From: Clostridiales bacterium
GTDB taxonomy: Bacteria > Bacillota > Clostridia > Christensenellales > CAG-917
DNA length: 5,810 nucleotides
Direction of reading: 5' to 3'
NCBI GenBank assembly: GCA_014799525.1
Contig: JAAVHW010000030.1
Span: 1 to 5,810 of the forward strand
The position numbers were made by a program, and so were the translations under genes. Positions within the stretch are counted from its first letter, which is position 1. Every line of letters begins with the position of its first letter. Below the pieces are notes generated by a model. The model ran no database searches and was not told the origin of the DNA. It saw only the letters and a program-made list of their open reading frames with translations. Below are positions 1 through 5,514 of the stretch, in pieces.

Positions 1-998
1 CTATCGTAGCGGTCGTAAAGCTCATCGCGGTCGTAGCCTCTGTCATAATCGTCACGGCGGTCGTATTCACGGTCACGGCGAGAGTAGCCCCTGTCATATT
101 CGCGCTCATCGTCATAGTTATAGCGATAGCTTGAATTGCGCCTGCTGTCGCGCGGGTCGTCGTAGTCGATGCGGTCATTGCGGTCGCGGCGTACTGACGT
201 CTTGGCGTAGCGTTTTTCGTCCTTGGACGGCTTGAAGAGAAGCAGCACTACGATGATTGACGGCACGGCTATACCGATAATAAGTATTATGCGAAGTGCA
301 ACCGAGGTGTTGTGAGCTGGAAGGCTTCCGTCGGGAAGGATTGGCTTATCCTTGGCGGCGAGCAGTGCGTCACGCTCCGCTTGCGCGCGCTGTTGATAGG
401 GTACGGTGAACGGCTCTACGCTGGTGGCAGGGATAAAGCCGTATTTTGAAATGCCGTTGTAGGTCGCGCTGGCATAAATCTCCGTTTCGTCCTCGCTGTA
501 GCCGAGCAGTTTGATTGTAAAATCGTTTGTGACGATTGAGGAATCAAGCTCGATTTCTTCGTCATCCTTCAGCGTAAGACGGACGTCGGGGAAGAGTGAC
601 TCGCCCTCGGATACGGTAATCTGAGTAGTGGCGGGAAGCTCGTACGGAGAGAAGTCCGCATTGTGCAACAGGAAGGGCTTGATTGTATCGCAGTACGAAA
701 CCTCGTAAACAATAACTAAGTTGTTTGTCGCACCGATGTTGACTGCTGGAGAGCTTAGATAATAGCTTTCGGGAATATAAAATAAGTTTCCGTTGGAGTC
801 GTACACGCCGACGGTGGATTTGCCTGCGTAGGCGTTGTCCTCAAGATTGCTGACGGGCGCTTTTATAACCGTGACGGTGGAGTCCGCTTTTGCAATATTT
901 TTGCTTGATACGCAAAATTGTGCCACACCCAAAGTAAGCAACGTGGCGAAGAGTAATGCGAAAAGCAATATGAACGATTTTGCGTAAACTTTCTTCAT
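1..998 (-). CDS. Secreted, single-pass membrane-anchored protein with Arg/Asp/Tyr-rich cytoplasmic tail (3' end cut by window edge)
   Basis: I do not recognise this gene as a named family. The reading frame is open from the ATG at 998 (minus strand) to the left edge: 332 codons with no stop, so the C-terminus is missing. Residues 1-39 form a Sec signal peptide: a basic MKKVYAK start, a hydrophobic core at about 8-30, and a likely AKA|DS cleavage site after residue 38. Residues about 40-230 are extracellular, hydrophilic and probably beta-rich. Two stretches (about 98-122 and 175-200) share a Y-rich pattern like the end of a bacterial SH3-like domain, for example YNGISKYGFIPA at 180-191. Residues about 233-255 are a transmembrane helix followed by KPSKDEK, so the tail should lie in the cytoplasm. 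Residues 256-332 contain 19 Arg and 19 Asp of 77, with many Tyr, arranged as YDRGY/RRDREYD units. No Shine-Dalgarno sequence precedes the ATG; the start rests on the signal peptide. It may be a host envelope gene or a phage-borne one. The frame is certain; the function is unknown. Confidence 0.85.
   Translation of the reverse strand, partial: MKKVYAKSFILLFALLFATLLTLGVAQFCVSSKNIAKADSTVTVIKAPVSNLEDNAYAGKSTVGVYDSNGNLFYIPESYYLSSPAVNIGATNNLVIVYEVSYCDTIKPFLLHNADFSPYELPATTQITVSEGESLFPDVRLTLKDDEEIELDSSIVTNDFTIKLLGYSEDETEIYASATYNGISKYGFIPATSVEPFTVPYQQRAQAERDALLAAKDKPILPDGSLPAHNTSVALRIILIIGIAVPSIIVVLLLFKPSKDEKRYAKTSVRRDRNDRIDYDDPRDSRRNSSYRYNYDDEREYDRGYSRRDREYDRRDDYDRGYDRDELYDRYD
33..102 (-). repeat. 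Imperfect direct repeat in the charged tail of the membrane protein
   Basis: A 19-base unit at 33-51 recurs at 84-102 with two mismatches, a period of 51 bp (17 codons). On the coding strand it encodes a repeated YDRGY core in the Arg/Asp/Tyr-rich tail, within a wider patchwork of CGNGAC and TACGACCGC-like codon runs. The in-frame period suggests growth by internal duplication. The array may continue past the left edge. Confidence 0.6.
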
Positions 999-1020
999 AG
1001 TGTATATATGATACTATAAT
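992..1020 (+). promoter_or_regulatory. Candidate rightward promoter for the packaging operon
   Basis: A perfect TATAAT stands at 1015-1020. The -35 position 17 bp upstream holds TCTTCA (992-997), which matches the TTGACA consensus in only three of six bases. Transcription would start near 1027 and give a leader of about 108 nt before the ATG at 1135. The -35 overlaps the first codons of the divergent gene. The -10 is strong but sits in very AT-rich DNA, where such hexamers arise by chance, and a late phage operon may instead be read from further upstream. Confidence 0.35.
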
Positions 1021-1036
1021 AGTTGACAAATTGAAA
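1008..1036 (-). promoter_or_regulatory. Candidate leftward promoter for the membrane protein gene
   Basis: On the minus strand TTTCAA (1031-1036) and TATCAT (1008-1013; five of six matches to TATAAT) are separated by 17 bp. An alternative -10, TATTAT at 1016-1021, overlaps the rightward TATAAT. The first choice predicts a start at about 1001 and the second at about 1009, so the leader before the ATG at 998 would be only about 3-10 nt. That fits the absence of a Shine-Dalgarno sequence. The -35 matches are weak. Confidence 0.3.
1013..1023. repeat. 11-bp palindrome ACTATAATAGT in the divergent promoter region
   Basis: ACTAT and ATAGT are perfect inverted arms around a central A. The palindrome contains TATAAT on the plus strand and TATTAT on the minus strand, so one short element could serve as a -10 box in both directions, or as half of an operator. 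The arms are only 5 bp and very AT-rich, so chance is a real alternative. Confidence 0.35.
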
Positions 1037-1134
1037 GTCTTTAATTGCATTTTTCATCAGAATTTTTGTTGATTTCAAAATATCATTGACATAATTTTTT
1101 GTATTTTGCGACTTGGCGATATTATTCTCGGCGT

Positions 1135-2574
1135 ATGAAGGACAATGATACGCTTTTAAGACTCCTTATGATTGAACGCGAAATGGACGCTCGCAAAAGC
1201 GACGCGCTTGCGGGCTACAACACTACGCTCGTGCATGAGAAGCAGATGGCTTTTCATAAATGCGCAAAGCGCAACCGATGGGTGTTTGGCGGCAATCGCT
1301 CGGGCAAGACGGAGTGCGGTGCGGTGGAGAGCGTATGGCTTGCTCGCGGTATACACCCGTATAGGCGCAATAGGGACAATGTGTCGGGATGGGTTGTCAG
1401 CCTTTCGCAGCAGGTGCAGAGGGACGTTGCACAGGCGAAAATTTTGAAATATCTCTCTCCAAGATACATGGCTGACGTGGTTATGCGCGAGGGCAAGCAT
1501 ACCTCGCCCGAGTACGGCATCATCGACTACATAGTGGTGAAAAACGTATTCGGCGGCACGAGCAGGATAGGCTTTAAGTCCTGCGACCAAGGGCGAGAGA
1601 AGTTTCAGGGCGTATCGTTGGACTTCGTGTGGTTTGATGAAGAGCCGCCGAAGGATATCTACGACGAGTGCAGAATGAGAGTTTTTGACAGGTGCGGCGA
1701 TATATTCGGCACTATGACTCCGCTTAAGGGCTTGACGTGGGTGTATGACGAGATAGAACTCAACTGCAATGACGACCCCGAGGTGTGGTGCGAGTATATG
1801 GAGTGGAGCGACAACCCCTATCTCGACGCGCAGGAGGTCAAGGCGATGCAGACGGTTGTTCCGAAGAGCGAACAGCTTTCGCGCAGATTCGGGAAGTTCT
1901 CCACGGGCGAGGGACTCGTGTATCCCGAGTTTGACCAGAGCGTACACGTGATTGAGCCGTTTGCGGTTCCCAAGGAATGGTACAGCAACATTTCCATAGA
2001 CCCAGGGCTTTCAAATCCTACGAGCTGTCACTTCTATGCGGTGGACTATGACGGCGTGATATACGTCATTGCGGAGCATTTTGAGGCGGGGCAGACGATA
2101 GACCGCCACGTAGAGCAAATCTCAAAAATAGCCGATTTGCTTGGATGGGAGAGAGATAGCAAGGGCAGGCTTCACGCGCTTATAGACAGTGCGGCAAATC
2201 AGCGTACGCTCGCTTCGGAAAAGAGTGTGGCGGAGCTGTTCTGCGAAAAGGGTATTTTGGTGAATACCGACGTAAACAAGGATTTATACAGCGGAATACA
2301 GCGCGTAAAGTCGCTGTTTGAGCAAAGACCGCCCAGAATTTATATTTTTTCAAATTGTGTAAATCTCATACGGGAGATAAAGAGCTATTGGTGGGGGAAG
2401 GGTGACAGACCTAAAAAGGTGGACGACCACGCGCTGGACGAATTGCGCTATTTTGTAATGACGCAGGCTAAGCCGCCTACGCCGCCGGCACAGCCTAAAT
2501 CGCAGATACAGATTGACAAGGAAAGACTGATTAGAAATGTGAGAAGGGACAAGCCATGGATGAAGAAATTTTGA
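1135..2574 (+). CDS. terL: Phage terminase, large subunit (TerL)
   Basis: This is the ATP-driven motor and nuclease that cuts concatemeric phage DNA and packs it into the procapsid through the portal. From the ATG at 1135 it is 479 aa, normal for the family. The ATPase domain has Walker A GGNRSGKT at residues 52-59, Walker B LDFVWFDEE at 162-170 (D168, E169), and the coupling motif GTMTP at 192-196. The C-terminal RNase H-like nuclease domain has its acidic residues at SIDPG (D289), LIDSAAN (D351) and VDDHALDELRY (D430/D431). All key residues are present, so it looks functional. The start is uncertain: TTG 1099 adds 12 residues, ATG 1168 removes 11, and none of the three has a clear Shine-Dalgarno sequence; an in-frame stop at 1087 bounds the choice. 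ATG 1135 is preferred because TTG 1099 lies in poly-T DNA and ATG 1135 leaves the usual ~50 residues before Walker A. Its 3' end overlaps the next gene by 19 bp. Family membership is well supported; the packaging mode (headful or cos) cannot be read from this. Confidence 0.95.
   Translation: MKDNDTLLRLLMIEREMDARKSDALAGYNTTLVHEKQMAFHKCAKRNRWVFGGNRSGKTECGAVESVWLARGIHPYRRNRDNVSGWVVSLSQQVQRDVAQAKILKYLSPRYMADVVMREGKHTSPEYGIIDYIVVKNVFGGTSRIGFKSCDQGREKFQGVSLDFVWFDEEPPKDIYDECRMRVFDRCGDIFGTMTPLKGLTWVYDEIELNCNDDPEVWCEYMEWSDNPYLDAQEVKAMQTVVPKSEQLSRRFGKFSTGEGLVYPEFDQSVHVIEPFAVPKEWYSNISIDPGLSNPTSCHFYAVDYDGVIYVIAEHFEAGQTIDRHVEQISKIADLLGWERDSKGRLHALIDSAANQRTLASEKSVAELFCEKGILVNTDVNKDLYSGIQRVKSLFEQRPPRIYIFSNCVNLIREIKSYWWGKGDRPKKVDDHALDELRYFVMTQAKPPTPPAQPKSQIQIDKERLIRNVRRDKPWMKKF
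2543..2548 (+). promoter_or_regulatory. Ribosome binding site of the 109-aa gene
   Basis: GAAGGG lies 7 nt before the ATG at 2556 and is inside the terminase coding region. It supports this start and the 19 bp overlap between the two genes. Confidence 0.6.
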
Positions 2575-2885
2575 ATGCGCTGCTCAAGCGCGCTAAGGGA
2601 TATTCCTACAAAGAGGTTCAGGAGGAGTACGCCGTAAAGGACGACGGCGAGATTGCGCTTACCAAGCGTAAGGTGCTTGAAAAATACTGCCCACCCGACA
2701 GCGGCGCGCTTAAAACTTATATTGAGCTTAGCGGCGACACGGACGTGAGCGAGCTGTCTGACGAGGAGCTTGAACAGGAGAAAATGCGCCTGCTCAAAGA
2801 ATTGGAAAAACAAGAAGTAGAAAAATCTAACGCCGAGCGCAAAGGTAGCGAGCGGCGAAAAAATAAAGGAGAAAAAGATGTCTGA
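2556..2885 (+). CDS. Small phage packaging-module protein of unknown function (109 aa)
   Basis: It is a short, helical, highly charged protein encoded between terminase and portal. The N-terminal part (residues 1-58) has the pattern LLKRAKGYSYKEVQEEY followed by LTKRKVLEKYCPPDSGALK. I associate this pattern from memory with small, uncharacterised Firmicutes phage proteins encoded near the terminase, some database copies of which carry the misleading name rRNA biogenesis protein rrp5. Residues 64-90 form a probable acidic coiled coil (ELSDEELEQEKMRLLKELEK), and residues 91-109 are strongly basic. A DNA- or terminase-binding role, perhaps standing in for a small terminase subunit, is inference from size and position only. 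It overlaps terL by 19 bp and the portal gene by 8 bp, so translation is probably coupled. The gene is well supported; its function is unknown. Confidence 0.85.
   Translation: MDEEILNALLKRAKGYSYKEVQEEYAVKDDGEIALTKRKVLEKYCPPDSGALKTYIELSGDTDVSELSDEELEQEKMRLLKELEKQEVEKSNAERKGSERRKNKGEKDV
2866..2871 (+). promoter_or_regulatory. Ribosome binding site of the portal gene
   Basis: AAGGAG lies 6 nt before the ATG at 2878, inside the last codons of the preceding gene. It is the best-spaced site in the window and fixes the portal start. Confidence 0.8.
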
Positions 2886-4764
2886 TTTTGAACAAAAAAT
2901 CGTATCCGAGGTGCTCGCCGATTTCAAGAAGCGACAGGAGGCACGCCGCCCCGTGGAGCTTAACTGGCGGCTCAACATGAACTTCGTCATGGGCAATCAG
3001 TTTGCGCAGATTACTCCAAAGGGCGATATCGAGGATGACGGAAAGCAGTATTTCTGGCAAGAGCGCGAGGTTTACAACCACATTGCGCCCATACTCGAAA
3101 CCCGTCTTGCAAAGCTGTCGAGGGTAAAGGCAAAGGCTACCGTTCGCCCAGCGACATCCGACGACGATGACGTGGCTTCTGCGTCGCTTGCAACAAAGCT
3201 TATCGAGGCGGTGTGCAAGGAGAATTGCTTTTCCTCAAAGCTTTCGCTTGCAAATACGTGGAGCGAAATTACGGGCAGCGCGTTTTTTAAGGTGACTTGG
3301 GACGCGGAAAAGGGGCGCGCGCTTGACGCGGACGCACTCGTGCGAGAGGGGGACGTGAGCGTTACGCTTTGCCCGCCGTTTGAGATTTTCCCAGAGGATA
3401 TTGCAATCACGGATATTGACAAGCAGTCCTCAATTATGCATGCAAAGGTGCTTACTACCGCCGAGGTCAAGCGCATTTGGGGAAAGGACGTAAAGGGCGG
3501 TGACGTCAACGTATTTTCATTTGACAACGCGCAGGTGGCGGGCGGCTTTGGTTATACGGCGACCGTACCGAAGATAGTGAGTGAAAAAAGAGAGGACAGC
3601 GTGACGGTCATAGAGAAGTACGAAATGCCGACCGTGGAGCATCCAAACGGCAGGCTCATTATCGTCGCGGGAGACAGGCTGTTGCATATCGGAGACCTGC
3701 CATATATCAACGGCGAGGACGGCGGCAGGGAATATCCGTTTTCAAGGCAGGTGTGCATTGAAAATCTTACAAACTTCTTTGGCACGTCGGTGGTGGAGCG
3801 TATCATACCGGTTCAACGCGCCTACAACACCGTAAAGAACAGAAAACACGAGTTTATGAACCGTATTGCGGTGGGTGTACTCGCTGTGGAGGACGGCTCG
3901 GTGGATACGGACGCGCTTGAAGAGGAGGGCTTGCCGCCAGGGAAGATAGTGGTGTACAGACAGGGTGGAACCCCTCCCGTTATGCTGAGTCCGTCGCAAG
4001 TGCCTACGGAATTCTCGCGAGAGGAAGAAAAGCTGCTCAACGAGTTTGTGATGATAAGCGGCGTGAGCGAGGTGACGACCTACTCGCAGGTGCCGTCAAA
4101 CGTGTCGTCGGGTACGGCGATATCCTTGCTGCTTGAACAGGACGATACGCGTATTTCACTGACGGCGGACAGTCTGCGCGAGAGCGTGAAGCGCATAAGC
4201 AAGCAGATACTCCGTCTGTACCGCCAGTTTGCCGAAGTGCCAAGAGTCAAGCGCATAACGGGGGATAACGGCGAGGTGGAGATAGCGGCGTTCTCGTCAA
4301 GGAATATAGACAGCGAGGACATCGTATTTGACACGATAAGCGATATCGAGGATACGCTATCCGCACGCCGCGCCATGGTGTACGACCTGCTTAAGCTCGG
4401 TCTGTTTACGGACAACGAGGGCAGAATGTCGGACGGCATGAAAACGAGGCTGTTTGAGATACTCGGCTTCGGAAACTGGGAGGACGGCAGAAGCGCGGAC
4501 GAGGTACACCGCAAAAAGGCGTTGAAGGAGAACCTCGATTTTGAAAACGGCGAGCTTACGCCCGACGTATATGACGACCATACGCTTCACATCGCCGAGC
4601 ACATCAAGATGTGCGTATCGTCAAAGTGCAATAAGGATAGAGCCCTGCGCGACAGAGTGGCAAACCACATCGCTATGCACACACAGCTTGCAAACCTTAA
4701 CGGCGGAGTGAGCGAGCTTGAAAGACGCTTTGAAGAAGGAGAGCTTGAAGATGGAGAACAATAA
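2878..4764 (+). CDS. Phage portal protein
   Basis: Portal proteins form the dodecameric ring at one capsid vertex through which DNA enters and leaves, and on which terminase docks. At 628 aa it falls in the size range of the large, P22-like portals rather than the ~400-500 aa portals of many siphophages. Supporting features are: an N-terminal helical segment (1-35) leading to W30 and the MNFVMGNQF stretch; EREVYNHIAPILETRLAKL (62-80), typical of the clip/wing entry; a central QRAYNTVKNRKHEFMNR block (313-329); and the ISGVSEVT...SSGTAISLLLEQDD segment (393-423), followed by a long helix to about 451 that fits the portal stem/tunnel region. The C-terminus has a His-rich motif, DDHTLHIAEH (566-575) and HIAMH (597-601), then an acidic end. 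It overlaps both neighbours (8 bp upstream, 14 bp downstream) and has an excellent ribosome binding site. Assignment rests on motif recognition and gene order; no frameshift or truncation is visible. Confidence 0.9.
   Translation: MSDFEQKIVSEVLADFKKRQEARRPVELNWRLNMNFVMGNQFAQITPKGDIEDDGKQYFWQEREVYNHIAPILETRLAKLSRVKAKATVRPATSDDDDVASASLATKLIEAVCKENCFSSKLSLANTWSEITGSAFFKVTWDAEKGRALDADALVREGDVSVTLCPPFEIFPEDIAITDIDKQSSIMHAKVLTTAEVKRIWGKDVKGGDVNVFSFDNAQVAGGFGYTATVPKIVSEKREDSVTVIEKYEMPTVEHPNGRLIIVAGDRLLHIGDLPYINGEDGGREYPFSRQVCIENLTNFFGTSVVERIIPVQRAYNTVKNRKHEFMNRIAVGVLAVEDGSVDTDALEEEGLPPGKIVVYRQGGTPPVMLSPSQVPTEFSREEEKLLNEFVMISGVSEVTTYSQVPSNVSSGTAISLLLEQDDTRISLTADSLRESVKRISKQILRLYRQFAEVPRVKRITGDNGEVEIAAFSSRNIDSEDIVFDTISDIEDTLSARRAMVYDLLKLGLFTDNEGRMSDGMKTRLFEILGFGNWEDGRSADEVHRKKALKENLDFENGELTPDVYDDHTLHIAEHIKMCVSSKCNKDRALRDRVANHIAMHTQLANLNGGVSELERRFEEGELEDGEQ
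4736..4741 (+). promoter_or_regulatory. Ribosome binding site that decides the scaffold start
   Basis: AAGGAG ends 9 nt before the ATG at 4751. It lies downstream of the alternative TTG at 4718, which has no such site, so ATG 4751 is the better start. The site is inside the portal gene. Confidence 0.7.
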
Positions 4765-5500
4765 TTCTAATTTTGAGGGTGTAAACGTAGCGTTGGCAAC
4801 AGTTGCCGCCTGCCTTGAGGGTGCGGACGGTTGCGAGGTCGCGGCAGAGTCGTGCGCACCTGCAGAACAGATAGAGAACGCTATAGCTGAAGCAGAGGCG
4901 CAAGCCGCTGAAAATATAGAGAACAAACAATATAATTTGGGCAAATTCAAAAACCCACAGGAATTGCTGCGTGCGTACGGCGAGCTTGAAAGAGAATTCA
5001 CTCGCCGCTCGCAGAGGCTCAAGGAGCTTGAAAAGGACTTGCAGTCAAAGGACGGACAACAAAATGGCAGTCCTTCAGACGGCGGACAGTCAAACGGAGG
5101 ACAGCCTATTATGAGCGATGAGGAATGGAAGGGCGCGGTGGACAAGTTTTTTAAAGAAATCCCAGCCGCAAAGGCGTTTGCAAAGGATATTGCAAATATG
5201 CTCATAACCAATCCGAATATGAGAGAGGGCAGAGATTGTCTGAACTCCGCGCTTGTTGCTGTGCTTGCCGAAAAGTTCCGAACCCCCGAGCAGCTTATGA
5301 ATGACGGACAATTTTTGAACGACTACGTGCTTTGCTCCGAAAAGGTGAAAAACGCCGTTATCTCGCAGTATCTTGACGACGTGCGAAAGGGAATGCCTCC
5401 GCACACGATAAGAAACGGCGGACTTCAATGCGTTGCGCCAAAGGTCAAGCCAAGGACGGTAGAGGAAGCCGGAATTATGTTTTTGAAAAATAATGAATAG
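4751..5500 (+). CDS. Probable capsid scaffolding protein
   Basis: Scaffolding proteins direct coat protein into a procapsid of the right size and then leave it. The protein is 249 aa from ATG 4751; a TTG at 4718 would add 11 residues but has no ribosome binding site. Residues 1-57 are acidic and Ala/Glu-rich, with cysteines at 21, 28 and 35. Residues 64-97 hold the block GKFKNPQELLRAYGELERE continuing into a Lys/Glu coiled coil, a pattern I associate with scaffold or internal head proteins encoded before capsid genes. Residues 98-119 are a Gln/Gly/Ser-rich linker. Residues 120-215 are mostly helical, beginning MSDEEWKGAVDKFFKEIPAAKAF. The C-terminal part (215-249) is basic, as expected for a coat-binding end. 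It sits between portal and capsid genes, the usual scaffold position, and no Ser protease motif is evident. It could instead be an internal head protein. The gene is certain; the function is moderately supported. Confidence 0.8.
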   Translation: MENNNSNFEGVNVALATVAACLEGADGCEVAAESCAPAEQIENAIAEAEAQAAENIENKQYNLGKFKNPQELLRAYGELEREFTRRSQRLKELEKDLQSKDGQQNGSPSDGGQSNGGQPIMSDEEWKGAVDKFFKEIPAAKAFAKDIANMLITNPNMREGRDCLNSALVAVLAEKFRTPEQLMNDGQFLNDYVLCSEKVKNAVISQYLDDVRKGMPPHTIRNGGLQCVAPKVKPRTVEEAGIMFLKNNE

Positions 5501-5503
5501 GAG
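5499..5503 (+). promoter_or_regulatory. Ribosome binding site of the capsid gene
   Basis: AGGAG overlaps the stop codon of the scaffold gene and lies 11 nt before the ATG at 5515. The spacing is slightly long, but no other start is nearby. Confidence 0.6.
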
Positions 5504-5514
5504 TATCAAAAATT

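Noticed and set aside
1001..1029. Minus-strand TTGTCA-17 bp-TATACA promoter
   Set aside because: The match is good, but transcription would start at about 994, inside the first codons of the gene whose ATG is at 996-998.
841..1050. 69-codon minus-strand frame at the start of the membrane protein gene
   Set aside because: It overlaps the signal-peptide gene in another frame and has no sensible composition or start site.
1086..1107. TTGACA at 1086-1091 as a -35 box close to terL
   Set aside because: No acceptable -10 occurs 16-18 bp downstream; TATTTT is only 10 bp away. The other TTGACA at 1023-1028 likewise has only TGCATT at the right spacing.
999..1134. att site, cos/pac site or rho-independent terminator in the AT-rich gap
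   Set aside because: No tRNA fragment, long direct repeat or GC-rich hairpin with a T-run was found; the flanking genes diverge, so a terminator is not expected.
1156..1947. 263-codon open frame on the minus strand inside terL
   Set aside because: It is antisense to a well-supported terminase and its translation is a His/Leu/Arg-rich shadow with no domain, ribosome binding site or promoter.
2853..2885. A-rich run near the end of the 109-aa gene as a programmed frameshift into the portal
   Set aside because: The portal has its own strong ribosome binding site and ATG, and no downstream stimulatory structure or slippery heptamer was evident.
2448..2996. 182-codon open frame on the minus strand with Phe-rich stretches resembling membrane segments
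   Set aside because: The hydrophobic stretches are the complement of Lys/Glu codons in the 109-aa gene; no start signals are seen.
4621..5211. 196-codon open frame on the minus strand across the portal-scaffold junction
   Set aside because: Its Ser/Cys/Phe-rich translation is the typical antisense of Glu/Lys/Ala-rich coding DNA, and it overlaps two real genes.
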